A stretch of DNA of 64,000 nucleotides from positions 205,001-269,000 of the forward strand of contig JACVTC010000041.1 in assembly GCA_016946835.1 (NCBI GenBank), in the 5' to 3' direction. The position numbers and the translations under genes are program-made. The DNA comes from Neocallimastix lanati (nom. inval.) (lineage: Eukaryota > Neocallimastigomycota > Neocallimastigomycetes > Neocallimastigales > Neocallimastigaceae). Below, in pieces: positions 45,990-58,607 of this stretch. How positions within the stretch are numbered: position 1 is the stretch's first letter; each line of letters starts with the position of its first letter. The notes below the pieces were generated by a model. That model made no database searches and had not been told where the DNA came from. It saw nothing but the letters and a program-made list of their open reading frames with translations.

Positions 45990-46350
45990 TTTAACGACCG
46001 TAACAGGATTTCTACCCAGCTGCACATCCGTAGACACCCAATGGTTTATTACTAGAGCCCTTATCTAACTTCCTACTTAGTAGGTGGTCCCGTCCCTGCT
46101 GGACTGCCTTACAGTTACTCTGCATTGGCGCTCCTTACCTAAGTATAATTACTGCTTGTCGTTGTACGATAATCTTACATTTGGGTCTTGCAGCCACAAT
46201 ATTTGTGATCACGTGACAACCCGCTCCATAACATACCTATAAGTAAGGATAATTAAATTTTTCATATGTCACGTCACCATATGTTGGGTATCTCTGATAA
46301 AGTACGAAGTTCAGGTTCGGCTCTTTTAAGGTTTATTCTTTATTTGGGGG
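45990..46350. other. GC-rich island A, no ORF
   Basis: About 360 bp with G+C close to that of genes (by eye over 40%), including CCCAGCTGCACATCCGTAG, TTAGTAGGTGGTCCCGTCCC and GATCACGTGACAACCCGC. No frame of 60 codons is open on either strand and I recognise no RNA family. It could be a transposon untranslated region, an LTR fragment or a structured RNA. Confidence 0.45.
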
Positions 46351-46739
46351 ATATAATTTATGTTTTATAAAAATAATTTTTATTTAAATTTATTTATTTA
46401 GAAGAATTACATTTACTTATCATTATTAAAAATTATAAACTAACATTTATTCTTAACATTTAATATTTATTTTCATATTTTGATTTCAAGAATTACACTA
46501 ATCTGCTATTTCTTATTCTTGGACAAAGAAATAAAACTATTTCTAAATATTTTTCTCTTTTATAATTATTTACTATAATAAAGTTTTCCTATATTAAAGT
46601 ATAATTATTAATTTACTTTCATTTATGTTTAAATTAAATAATAAAAATATATAAATTAATTTCTAATAAGAAATACAATAAAAACTATAAAAACTAGATT
46701 AATACATAAATTTATGATTTTACTACATTTCTTAATTAA

Positions 46740-47077
46740 GAAATGTAGTAAAATCACTTAATACTAGTAAAAATGGTCGTCACTACTTTTCGGGAAATAA
46801 CTACTGTGACTGGAAGGATTTTGTTTTAAGGAATAACTAATCTGATTAAGAAAAAGGCATGGAAGAATCGGTTCGTCTCGCATGGAAATTATTGGATTAT
46901 GGATGTTATTTATTTTTGTATCTATGGTGCACGAATAGGCGATTAACATGTTTTATTGGGACTTTTTCTAGCAGACTGAAGTTAAAACTGAACAAATTTG
47001 GATGTTATAATATGTTAGGACTGGATAAGGAAAACTATCTCTCCTTAATTTATAATTATTTTATTTTGAGGGGGGAG
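46740..47077 (+). pseudogene. Possible 3' end of retroelement coding region
   Basis: GC-elevated sequence directly before the purine tract and LTR-like block. Two short overlapping frames exist (plus 46859-47083, minus 46764-46949). I could not match it to reverse transcriptase or RNase H. Its position suggests the end of pol, but this is inference. Confidence 0.3.
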
Positions 47078-47580
47078 TGTTAGATTTTTAACAAAATAAA
47101 ACAATTATTTTTAACCAATTATTTTATAATGTTTTGAATCATAAAAATTTATGTAGTAAAGTATTTTAAATTTAATATAAATGTACTATTAGAATATTTT
47201 TCAAAAGGCTACGGCCATTAATATAGGTAAATAAAGTTTATAAAAAAACAAGAAAATTTTTGTAAATTTATTTATTGTGTATTACTGTGTAAAGTGTTGT
47301 ACGAATTGAGCATTAATAGCAGGGCTTATTTCTAAAAGATTAAGAGTCTCAAATAACTCATCACTTAATAAATTTAATAAATAAATCCCAACAAAAGTAC
47401 ATCGAACTTTTGAGTTGTATATCATTTATTTTTACTAGTATTAATTTATTATTTATTTATTTATTTAATTTTATATAAAAACTACATATAATTAAAAAGA
47501 ATATTTAACAACTTTCTTATTCTTTTAATTACAAACTAACTTAACATAATATAACTTTTAATCTTAACTTTTACTTAACA
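47078..47580 (+). mobile_element. LTR-like block
   Basis: Starts TGTTAGA right after a polypurine tract (GAGGGGGGAG, 47068-47077) and can end at ...CTTAACA (47580). The ends form the inverted pair TGTTA/TAACA expected of an LTR. A purine tract just upstream marks a 3' LTR. Length about 503 bp. No matching 5' LTR was found near the Gag pseudogene, so the element is at best a fragment. It shares the 15-mer AGATTAAGAGTCTCA with 14535-14549. Confidence 0.45.
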
Positions 47581-47949
47581 ACGACGACTACAGCCCTTCT
47601 CTTAATTCAGAGAAATGCTTTATTTTTATGTTATTTAGTTATAATTAACTATTTAATTAATTGTTCTTGTGATTAGAATAAACTATTAATAATTATTATT
47701 TAAGGAAATATTTAATAACTATATAAATATAAATATAAAATAATAAGAATATAATTAAAACATTGATTTATGCTATAAAATTTATTATTAATTATAAATA
47801 TAATTAATATATAGAAATCAAGCCACATATTGAAATTGTTGTAAAATCATTAGATTTAAATTTGATTTATGTCATTAATTTATGTTTGAATAATAAAACT
47901 AATTTTATATTAATTAAGGTTTGAATATTTCATTTTATATCATCTCCTC

Positions 47950-48230
47950 TTAAGATATATGTATTATTATAATTATAATAATTATATAAAATTATATATA
48001 TATTCTATATATTAGAATATATAATTAATATATTACCAATTTTTTATAAATAGATTAAATTATTTATATTAGAAATAGAGGATTCTCTTGTAAAATTTAG
48101 GAATTAGAATTATTATTTTAATACCAATATCATAATTTTATTAATAAATCTTACTAAACTAACATTATTTAAAACCCATTGCTAATAAATTATTTCGCAT
48201 AAAAGTAAAAGTCCAGCATGTTATTGTAAA
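47950..48230 (+). repeat. Repeat R2, inner block, copy 2 (inverted)
   Basis: Matches the reverse complement of about 24755-25015 over most of its length, including TTAGAATATATAATTAATA and AAAACCCATTGCTAATAAAT. It lacks the Asn-rich frame upstream. Confidence 0.6.
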
Positions 48231-48432
48231 TTATTATGATCATCTTGTATAAATCTATGTTAATTATCTTTTAATATTTATTTAATTAATTTTTAATTTA
48301 TTCTATGTTATGGAAAACTCATACATTGACATGTGACTTAATTACTTATTTAATACTTTAAGATCATACACTTTCTTCCTTGTATACTATCTTCCATTAG
48401 GAATATTATTGTAGATCTAAATCTAGTAAGGC

Positions 48433-48541
<109 letters not shown>

Positions 48542-48599
48542 GAAGAAACAATATATAAAAAGTAAATTAATATCAAAAGATTGTTCAACAGCTTGATCT

Positions 48600-48880
48600 T
48601 GTTTTGCGCATTGGATTCTTTTGTGTCCAAAATTTAAAGAATTTAGATAACTATTCATTCAATTTGTTGATGAAATTTTTATTAATTTTTCTCTGATTGT
48701 TCAAAAAAAAACTTTGAATATTCTTGATGATAAACCTATTGTTGTCAAGAGCGTCAACGTCGAAACGATAAAGCAAAGAAGGAATGCTGATACATATTCA
48801 TAGGATAATTTTTATCCATATGAAGTTATTATTGATGAATGGATAGAGTTCCTCGAAACTCATAATATAGTTTTTTAATA
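48600..48880 (+). pseudogene. Retroelement ORF fragment with SVNVE motif, copy 2
   Basis: In one plus-strand frame it reads TLNILDDKPIVVKSVNVETI then KQRRNADTYS and a stop, followed by DNFYPYEVIIDEWIEFLETH. The SVNVE core matches 14040 and, on the minus strand, 41745. G+C is above the flanks. Dead fragment of a dispersed element. Confidence 0.45.
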
Positions 48881-49576
48881 TATTAGTGTAAAAAAATTCA
48901 TATATTTTATCTTATCTTAAATGTATTTTTTTAATAAATATTATTAAATAAAGTTTGTTTACAAATACTTTATATTTTATATAAAATTTTATATATATAT
49001 AATATTTATATATTTGAATTGGTTACATTTTAATTAAATCACAAATGTTTTATATCTTAATAAAAAAGTTTTTATAAAAAAAATTTTTTGTATCTTTCCA
49101 TTTTTATATATTATTTCTAGTCTAAAAAAAAAAAATACTAATATATTTCATAACATTATTATAAAGAAAAATAAATAATTATATATTTTATATATTATTT
49201 CTAAAAAAGAAAAAAACACAATTATATATTTTATTATATTATTTCTAAGAAAGAAAAAAACACAATTAGACATTATATATATTATTTTATTATTTTCAAT
49301 TTTTTTTAATTATTAATATTTATTTATTTGATTATTAATTTATAATTTTACAAAATTATTTAAATCTTATATTTAATATTATTTTATTATTATTTATATT
49401 ATTAATTTATATATATTATTTAAAAGAATTCAATTAAATTTCTTTTATTATATAATTTTTTTTTCAATTATAGAACAAAACAATATATTTTAAATTGTTT
49501 TTTAAAATAAATTAATATTGTATTTTATTTTATTATTCCAGATAATAATTTATTTTTTTAAAAATAATTAAATTAA
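48881..49576. other. AT-rich spacer downstream of SGNH gene
   Basis: No gene. Contains a small tandem duplication (ATTTCTAA.AAAGAAAAAAACACAATTA, about 49196-49265). Confidence 0.5.
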
Positions 49577-50887
49577 TTATTCTTCATCAGAATCATCATT
49601 ATCACTAAGAGCAGTAACTTCGCTGTCATCAATTTCAACTTCAACGTTTTCTTCGTCACTATTGACATCATCATCATTATCAATGAAAAGTTCAAGATCA
49701 ACATAGTTACCAATAACATTGTGACCTAAGTAGTTTGGATGAAGACCATCACCATCACATAAATCTTCTTTAAAGACCATATCATCATTTGGATCAGCAA
49801 CAACAGAAGCAAAATCAATAACAGCATCGAAACCACCTTCACTTGCTGGAGTATTTCTAATCCATTCATTAACAGTTTCCTTAATAACATTTAATTCTTC
49901 AGTCCAATGATCATTAGTCTTGAATGGAAGAATTGGACTACCGTAAACAGTGATACCAAGATCATGACCCTTCTTTATAAGTTCCTTATAAGCATTAATA
50001 ATGTCTGAAGCTGGATATGGTGCATCTATATAATTGAAAGCAATATCGTTAATACCGTATAAAACAATCATGTATTTAACATTGGTTTGTTCAGCAACAT
50101 CCTTTTGGAATCTTTCCAAACCAGTTGGATACTTTGGAGTACTTGCACCTTGTACACAAGTGGCTCCAATACCATGGTTTAAGACAGCAAAATGACTAGT
50201 AGCTGGGTTACTTTGTAATTTTTCTGCGAAAACATCTGTCCATCTATTTTGTTTATCAGTAGTAGAACCTCTACCATCAGTAATTGAGTCACCGTAACAA
50301 ACAATAGCAGAATATTTCTTTTCATTGTCAACAACATCAATAGCAGAAATGGTATACCAATGGGCAAACTTATGAGCATCATTGAAGGTTTCCTTACTGA
50401 CAGCATTACCTAATTCAATAAAAGAGTTAGTTCTAGAACCAGCATGACCTGTGAAATCAGCTGGAATTTTACCGTAATAGATAGTGATTGCGAGTTCATC
50501 AAAAGTAGAAATAGAGAATGGAATGGTATCAGAAATAACATCGCTGTTAGCTGGAATAACAACACCAGATTGACCATTGAAAGTAATTTCAGTATCTGTT
50601 TCCGTAATTATACCACCAGTACCTTGACCAGCAGACTTAGCAACGTGAACAGATTGTAATTCTAATTCTTCCTTACCATATATGTTAGAGAAATGGAATC
50701 TTACTTGTTCACCAGGAATACTAACTCTAACAAATTGACGTAAGGAATTTCCTTGTAAATCAATATCTGGTAAGTCGCCATTAAAATATTGAGATGAAGC
50801 CCAAGTTCCAGTGTAAGAAACTTCATCTGAAGCGAAAACAGCATTAATTAAAATTAAACATAAAACTGAAATTAAATATAATTTCAT
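49577..50887 (-). CDS. Secreted SGNH/GDSL hydrolase
   Basis: A 436-residue intronless protein. Residues 1-19 are a signal peptide (MKLYLISVLCLILINAVFA). Residues about 25-185 are a beta-rich N-terminal domain (YTGTWASSQYF, FVRVSIPGEQVRFHFSN, ELAITIYYGKIP). The SGNH catalytic domain follows: block I YGDSITDG (nucleophile Ser201), block II NHGIGA, block III YGINDIAF (Asn280) and block V DGDGLHPNYLGH (Asp380/His383). All four catalytic positions are present. This layout is known in rumen bacterial and fungal esterases that remove acetyl or other acyl groups from plant polysaccharides; the exact substrate is not readable. The last ~35 residues are almost all D, E, S and N. No dockerin is present, so it is probably free rather than cellulosome-bound. 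Confidence 0.9.
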   Translation of the reverse strand: MKLYLISVLCLILINAVFASDEVSYTGTWASSQYFNGDLPDIDLQGNSLRQFVRVSIPGEQVRFHFSNIYGKEELELQSVHVAKSAGQGTGGIITETDTEITFNGQSGVVIPANSDVISDTIPFSISTFDELAITIYYGKIPADFTGHAGSRTNSFIELGNAVSKETFNDAHKFAHWYTISAIDVVDNEKKYSAIVCYGDSITDGRGSTTDKQNRWTDVFAEKLQSNPATSHFAVLNHGIGATCVQGASTPKYPTGLERFQKDVAEQTNVKYMIVLYGINDIAFNYIDAPYPASDIINAYKELIKKGHDLGITVYGSPILPFKTNDHWTEELNVIKETVNEWIRNTPASEGGFDAVIDFASVVADPNDDMVFKEDLCDGDGLHPNYLGHNVIGNYVDLELFIDNDDDVNSDEENVEVEIDDSEVTALSDNDDSDEE

Positions 50888-51741
50888 TTTTCTTTTATTT
50901 ATATATATATATATAATTTTATTTTATAATTATTTCTCTATTATTTTTTAATTTTTATTTACTTAATTATTTAAATAAATATTTTTATAATACCAAAAAA
51001 AAATATTATTATTTTTATTTTATTTTACTTTTAGTTTTTATTTTTTATTTTTTTTTTTTTTTTTTTGATAAAAATATATATTTTCTTTTTTTTAAAAAAA
51101 TTTATTGATAGAAAAAGAAGATTTATTAACTATTTATATACATATTGAATTATTTCATTTTATAATAAGTAAAGTTGTGCATATATTAAATAAATTATAT
51201 ATTAATATATATGACAAATATTATATTAAAATATATTGTATTAATCATTATTTTAATTTGAATTTCCTTTTTTCCTTTTTTTTTCTTTTTTTTTCTTTTT
51301 TTCTTCTTTTTAGTTTTTTAATTTTTTAATTTTTTAATTTTTTTAATCTTTTAATTATTTTATTTTTTTATTTTCTTAATTTTTTTTTTTTTATTTATTA
51401 TTTATTATATATTAAAAGTTTTAATGTACAATCAATTCACCAATAATATATGTATAATTTTTTTCCTTTTTTTTAAAATATAATTTTTTAAATATATCAA
51501 AAAATTAATTTATTTAATTTAATATATAATAAAGTTTAAAAAAAAAATGCTAAAATTTATAAAAAAAAAAATTTATTTCCATCAAACAATTTTTTTTAAA
51601 AAATCTAATTAATTAATAATTATTAATTTCCATTTTAATTTATATTAAATTATTCTTTCTAAAAAAGAAATGTTTACCACTATTAATAAAAATATTTATA
51701 TATAATTATATTAATTAGTATTTATTATGATATTATGAAAG

Positions 51742-51777
<36 letters not shown>

Positions 51778-52725
51778 AGATTAATATTTTATAGAACAAT
51801 TGTAATATAATAGCAAATTAAATCATCCCGTTTCACTAAGGTAAAATCTAATAAAAAAATGAAATTAAAAAAAATTTCAATATAAACATTATGTTAATCA
51901 TTAACAATTTAATAATTTGAATCATTTTATTAATTGTTCATTTATAGTACACAAGAATTAAATATTTCAGTAAACTTCAAAAAGAAACATTTAATCAATG
52001 GAAATATTTAGTTATATGAAGAACCTATTGATATTATTATAATAAAGTTACTGTTTCATAAATATATAATGGAATGCTATAATAATAATAATAATAATAA
52101 TAAATCAAAAAATATTATATTAAATCTTAAACAATAAAGTTTTTAAAGTTTTTTTTATTTCTGATTACTTAATATATACCCATTAATAAAATTTTGAATA
52201 TGAATAAAAAGAGAAATAAATTGTTTTAAATGTTATTTATTAAATATATATAAAAACAATTAAATTAAATAGAAATTATTAATATTATCTTTTATTTACA
52301 TATATATATATAAGCATTAAGTGGATATAATATAATGAAAAAATAATAAAATATAAATTAGGAAATTAGGAAATCAATAAAGAAAATATTGGTTTCATTG
52401 TTTTTTTTTTTTTTTTACAAATAATTCTGTACCAATTTCCCAATATGAAAAACTAAATTATCCAAAATAAATTTCTATTGTAAATAAAAATTTCATTATT
52501 ATCTTTTTTTTATATTTTTACTTTTATATCCAATGAATAAAGCGACGACAAATCATCTTTATCACGACATCTATTGAAAATTATCAATTATACTTTCAAT
52601 TTATATAGTCATTTTATATATCTACATATTTAATATTTATATAAATATATTATTTAATAATTAATTTTTTTTAAAAAAAAAAAAAGAAAGAAAGAAAGGA
52701 TTTTTCTTCATTATTTAACTGTAAT
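50888..52725. other. Gene-free AT-rich region
   Basis: Upstream of the SGNH gene. Pure A/T with T-rich runs (51043-51066, 51270-51350), a 28-base A run (51747-51774) and a short (AAT)n at 52081-52102. Nothing gene-like seen. Confidence 0.6.
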
Positions 52726-52729
52726 AACT

Positions 52730-53812
52730 AACAGAATATATAGAATAGAAATATATATATATAAGAATAACTAATGAAATATATAGAATAGAATATATGT
52801 ATATTAGAATAATAACTAATGAAATATATTTCTAATAAAATATATAAAATAGAAAATATATATATATCAGAATAACTAATGAAATATATAGAATAGAATA
52901 TATATATATATCAGAATAATGATTAATGAAATATATTTCTAATAAAATATATAAAATAGAAAATATATATTGATATAAAACGTAAATAAAAACTTTAATT
53001 ATTAATAAATTATTTTATTAATAATTACATAAAAATAAATTAATAAATCATTTGCAAATTCGTGACATAAATAAAACGTGATCGAAAATAACGTGAGAAA
53101 ATTAAAATTATGTAAAGACATAAAATTATGAAAGAATATAAAAATTAATGTAAACATAAAATTTATTACATAAATTTTATGTTATGTTAAAATTGAAATA
53201 ATTTATAAATTTCTTTTTATTATTTTTATTATTTTTATATTTAATATTTTATTTTATTATATTTTTAATTATTTTAATAATTATTATTTTATATTAATAT
53301 TTTATTAATTATAATAAATTTATATTTTTATTAATATTTTATGAATATTTTATATTTTATTTTATACTTTTATATTAAATACTTTAAATACTTAATAGTT
53401 ACTCTAAGAGAATTAATTAATTAACTAAATAGTTTATTATGAATTTCAAATATAAAAACAAGAATAATTCTTTATAATTATTCTTTGCAGTACAATTTTA
53501 TGCCAAATTTATATTATAATTATTTTATATTTTCAAGATAAATATTAAATACATGTATTAATTAATTTTATAATTATTTTTAAATAAATAAATAAATTTT
53601 ATAATTAAATAACAATTTTATAAAACTTCTCCCAACAAGAGAACTTGAACCAAAGGCGTACTTTATCAATATATATATCAGAATAATGACTAATGAAATA
53701 TATTTCTAATAAAATATATAAAATAGAAAATATATATATATCAAAATAATAACTAATGAAATATATTGCTTATAAAATATATAGAATAGAAAATATATAT
53801 ATCAGAAAAGGT
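52730..53812 (+). repeat. ~65-bp tandem repeat interrupted by an insertion
   Basis: Units of the type AGAATAACTAATGAAATATA followed by GAATAGAATATATATATATC repeat from 52730 to 52970 and resume from 53669 to about 53812. The same phase-specific variants (TTTCTAATAAAATATATAAAATAG) occur on both sides, which shows that 52971-53668 was inserted into an existing array. Confidence 0.65.
52971..53668. mobile_element. 698-bp inserted element, solo-LTR-like
   Basis: Sits inside a tandem array. It begins TGATATAAAACGT and ends ACTTTATCA, giving inverted ends TGATA/TATCA as in an LTR. About 500 bp of it (53110-53660) also occurs at 56670-57170. Near the right end, the minus strand has GGTTCAAGTTCTC, a good match to a pol III B box, followed by TTGTTGGGAG. 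The flanks are low complexity (ATATAT), so the target duplication cannot be read. No ORF. Confidence 0.5.
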
Positions 53813-54146
53813 AAATGGGGAGATAAATAAAATATAATAAGAGGTAAAGGATTCTTGGTTGCCAGATATGGTGATTATGATACACGTGATTAATATAAAC
53901 CTAAAATTATTTAAAATTCGCTATAAGTTTTTTCAATTAAAACTCATCATCACAGAGAATTACATAAAACCTATCAAATATAGTATTTTATTTTTATTTG
54001 TTTGATTTGTTTATTCTTTAATTGTTATTTAAAATTAAATTGTTATATCATTGTTACATCAACATTATTGTAATTATTTAAACAATATAAAAAAAAGATA
54101 AAAAAAAAACACTTAATAACAGGATGATGCATGACTATTTAATTAT

Positions 54147-54196
<50 letters not shown>

Positions 54197-55931
54197 TTTA
54201 TTAAATATTACAAATATGTTTTTGTCATTAAGACATATTATAAATAAGGATAAAAAATATTTTATTTATAAACTTTCAGAATAAATAATATAATAGTAAT
54301 TAAAAAAAATTGTATATTATTTTATATATAATAATTTTTTTATTATTTTTTTGAAGAAAAAATTATTAATTATAAAAAAAATAAAATAAATTCTTTTTGT
54401 TTTTTTTTTTCCATTTATAATATATAATTTAATTATTTAATTATAAAAAAATTAGAAATATTATTTTATTTCAAAATATATTATTTTTTTTTAATTGAAA
54501 AATTTTATTGTAATAAATTTAATAAATTTAAAAATATAATGAACCTAAATTTTTAATAAAAATTAAGGTTCATTATATATATATATATATAAATATTTTT
54601 TTTTTAATATATTAATAATTTTGGGAAATTTTATTATTAATTAAATTAATATATATATATATAAAAAGGAAACAATTAAAATAAATAAATAAATAAATTA
54701 AAAATATAAAATTATATAAAACGGATTATTACAAATAAAAATTTTTTTTATTAATGAGTCAAGTCATGTCTCTTATTTCAAACTTTTTTTATAAAAATAA
54801 AAAAAAAAAGAAAATAATATAATAAATGATAATTATTAGTAGAATTAATAAAGCGAAGCAAGACAAAATAATAAAATAAACAAAATAAAGTATTAAATAA
54901 AATAAAATAAGAGTTATATATATAGGTTTTATATATAATATATATAACAATTATTTTTTATTACAAATAATTTTTATAAATATATTCATGAAGTCGACTA
55001 TCTAATTTAGCCTTAATAAAGGGGTTAAAGTTAAAAGTATAAACAAAAATGATTAATCAAAATACCAAAGTAGGTAAAAATAATAGAAGTTAAAAAAAAT
55101 AATAATAATAATAATAAAAATTATCCAGATATATATATAAAATAAGATAATCTTCTTTTAATTAATGTTTTTTATATACAATGTCACTGTTACTTTAAAT
55201 AAATATATTTTATTTTATCTAATGATTTTTTTTATAAAAAAAATATTAATTTTTTTCTATATATAAATACTTTTTCTTTTTTTTCTTTTTTTTTTTTTTT
55301 TTTTTTTTTTTGGCTTTTTAGTCTTTTTAGCCATATTCCATTATTTATTTATTTGTTTATTAATTAAAATAAATTATATAATTTTAATAAATTATAAATT
55401 AAATGTTTCTTTAATAAATCTATGTAAAATATATTAAAATTGTATATTATATTAAAGCAAAATTAAAAACAAAGTTTATAATAAATAAAGTTAATTTTTA
55501 GTATATTAATATTTTTTATATAAACATTTTTATTACATTAACGTTATTTATTAGAAAATTTTAACATAATAAAATTAATAAAAAATAATGAAAATAACTA
55601 ATTATTAAATTGAAAGTGTTAAATAAGAATGAAAAAATTATTTAAAAATAATTTTTTATTTTTATTGAGGGGATATATTAGATTTATAAATATATAAATA
55701 TATGAATTTATAAAAAAACAAAAATGGAAATAATAAGAATAAAAAAAATTATTAAATTGTTTTAAAAAATTTTTTAAAGATAATAAATACTATTAAAAAA
55801 AATTTTTTTTAATAAAGTAAAAAAATGTAAAAAAGAGTATTAAATTATTCCTTTTTTTTTTATTTTATATATTAATTATAATTTATAAACAATTATAATA
55901 GATACAAAATAAAAAAAAAGGTTAATTTTAT

Positions 55932-55979
<48 letters not shown>

Positions 55980-56544
55980 CTAAGAAATTACTATTTTTAT
56001 TTATTTCAAAAATAAATACTTATTTATTAATAAATTAATACTACAATAATATAAATTTAAAAATGAAATTAAAATAATTTGAAATAAAAATACATTAAAA
56101 TATAATTAAACCATGAAATATAAATAATAAAATTTAAATATTCTATTAAAATAACAATTATTTTACTATTTAATTACAAAATATGTATAAAATATTATTA
56201 TTTCTATTCTTTAATTATTAAATAATTTTATTTATTAATTAATAACTTAAAAAAACCTTTATGAAAAATCAATTATGAATTTAAATTTGAAAATATATAT
56301 ATATATAAATAGAAATAAAGAAATTCTAAAATTTTAAAAAAAAATTTTGAATTTATAATTATTATAAAAATAAAATAGGTCATTTAGGTTATATAATAAC
56401 ATGAATAATAATAATAATAATAAAGAAATACATATTTAGATTAGCAAAAGTTCAATATTTTAATATATTAATAATTCAAATTTTACAATTATCTTTTATA
56501 TTAATATGTAGATTATATCAATATTCTTTCCAATTTTTTATTAT
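53813..56544. other. Gene-free AT-rich region
   Basis: No gene. A GC-elevated patch at 53810-53960 is unexplained. It contains a ~45-base A run (54149-54193), a T run with a following ATGGCTAAAAAG-type word on the minus strand near 55333 (rejected as a gene), and a 43-base T run (55933-55975). Confidence 0.6.
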
Positions 56545-56666
56545 TGTGTTTCAGGATTAATACACATTAAAGTTCCTGGATCGATCCCGCGACTACCTCC
56601 TGAATTTATATGGGGTGATTTATCATCCTCCAAGAGTGCTTCTCCCTATAAATGAAGTTGGATGTT
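56545..56666 (+). mobile_element. tRNA-related SINE-like element, copy 1
   Basis: Contains GGATCGATCCC (56578-56588), a pol III B-box-like word, then CGCGACTACCTCCTGAATTT and a 60-bp tail ending GAAGTTGGATGTT. It aligns throughout with the reverse complement of 59622-59758. It runs directly into the repeat at 56670-57170. Confidence 0.5.
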
Positions 56667-56669
56667 CTA

Positions 56670-57170
56670 TACAAACGCATAAAATTAATGTAAAGAGAAA
56701 ATTTATAACATAAATTTTATGTTATGTAAATATGTAAATAATTTATAAATTTAAAAAGTTTTTATTTTATTTTAATTATTTTATTTATATTATATTTTTA
56801 ATATTTTATTTTAATTTATATATTGAATATTTTATTTATATTATATTTCTAATATTTTGTTTTAATTTATGTATTGAATATTTTAAATACTTAATAGTTA
56901 TCATAAAATTAATTAATTAAATAGTTTATAATGAATTAAGAATATAAAAATAAGAATATTTCTTTATAATTATTCTTTGTAGAAAGTTTTATGCCATATA
57001 TTTAATAAGTTATTTTATATTTTTATTTGACCGACAAGTAATAACATGCACTGAATATTAATTCATTTTAATTTTAAATTATAAATAAATAAACAAATAA
57101 ATAAATAAATAAAATTATAATAATAAAAACATAAATAATAAAGTTTTTCTCTAAAAAAGATTAATCGAAC
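56670..57170. repeat. Second copy of the 53-kb LTR-like repeat
   Basis: Aligns with 53110-53660 in the same orientation: AACATAAATTTTATGTTATG, ATTTTAAATACTTAATAGTTA, AAATAGTTTAT.ATGAATT, TAATTATTCTTTG.AG and TTTTATGCCA are shared. The right end on the minus strand reads TGTTCGATTAATC where the other copy has GGTTCAAGTTCTC. Confidence 0.6.
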
Positions 57171-58571
57171 ATGTTATAATCAATTATTAATTAGTATTAT
57201 TATAATATTAAAAAAAAAAAAATTTTAATACATAAATTAAAAACATTTACAAAAATATAAAAATAAATACATAAAATGAAAAACGGAATATTTTATATAC
57301 ATATATATATTTTAATATATTAAATTTATAATACAGGAAAATTTTAATTTAATTATATGAAACAATGAGAATTAATAATAAAATAAATTTATTTTATTAT
57401 ATTAACGGAAAACTTTTTTTTTTACATTATTATATATATACAATTAATATAAAGCAAAAACAAATATTTATATTAATAAAGATTAAATATATTATAAAAT
57501 AAATGAAAATACATTACTCATTAATGGTTAACCTATCATTCATCTTTTTTAGTTTTATTAGGTGATAAAAGATGGTATTTATAATGTTTCCCATCTTTAT
57601 CTAATATACTAAATAAAATTATTTAAAAGAATATAATTAAATTCATTCAATAGAAACAAATTTATTTTATAACCTTTTACGTTATTAATTATTTATTATA
57701 AGAAACTTATAATACTAATTCATAAGGTAATTAGTAAATCTCTACTAAACTTTTCTAATTTTACAGGCTAATTAGTAACCTTTAAACATTCTTTTTAATA
57801 TTATCTAATTTTACTGGACAATTAGAAACATTTTATTAAATAAATATTTTATATTTCTATTTATATTAATTATCTAATTTCCTATAAACAATAATTTTTA
57901 CTAAAGCATTTAACATTTCTAAACAATTACATTTTACAAGTTTATTTTATAATTTTATTAATATAATTTTTTTACTATTTAACTATTTAATAATTTTATA
58001 CTTAATAATCTATATAACTATATTTATTTTAATTTATTATTATTTAAAGTTTCTTTCTATATCGTAGGATCATTATATTTACTTACTCAAAAATGTGAAA
58101 AGGTCATAAAAATTACTTATTTAGTCTATGTATTTATTAGAAATTTAAAATTTAAAATTATAACAAAATTTTATTGTTAAAAAATAAATTAAAATGTATA
58201 ATAATTTTTTTTTTATTATTTCAATATATAAATTGAATAATTGAATATAATATTTAAATAGTTAAGTTATATTATAATATTGAAACTCCATAGTTTAAAT
58301 ATTTTTGAATGAATTAAAAGTATATTATTTATTGAAAATATATAAATAAAAAAATACTTAGGTAATACTATTCAATAACAAATAAAAATTTCATCAAATA
58401 TGAACCCTTTAAATATTATTAAACCAAAATTAATTGAATAAAAAAAAAATGTTAACGATGATATTCAAAATATATATATATATATTTTTTATTAACAATA
58501 TGAGATATTATATATTTAATTATATATTAATATTAAAAATTTTTATGAAATTAAAAATACTTTTATAATTT

Positions 58572-58607
<36 letters not shown>

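Noticed and set aside
46764-47083. Overlapping plus and minus frames as a host gene
   Set aside because: Neither matches a family and the position just before a purine tract and LTR-like block points to transposon remains.
53640-53670. tRNA gene suggested by the minus-strand GGTTCAAGTTC word
   Set aside because: The T-arm stem does not pair and no acceptor stem, D arm or anticodon arm could be found. At most a B-box-like word in a repeat.
55250-55340. Minus-strand start ATGGCTAAAAAGACTAAAAA followed by a long lysine run
   Set aside because: The frame is poly-A derived and ends quickly, with no convincing second exon. Chance start next to a homopolymer.
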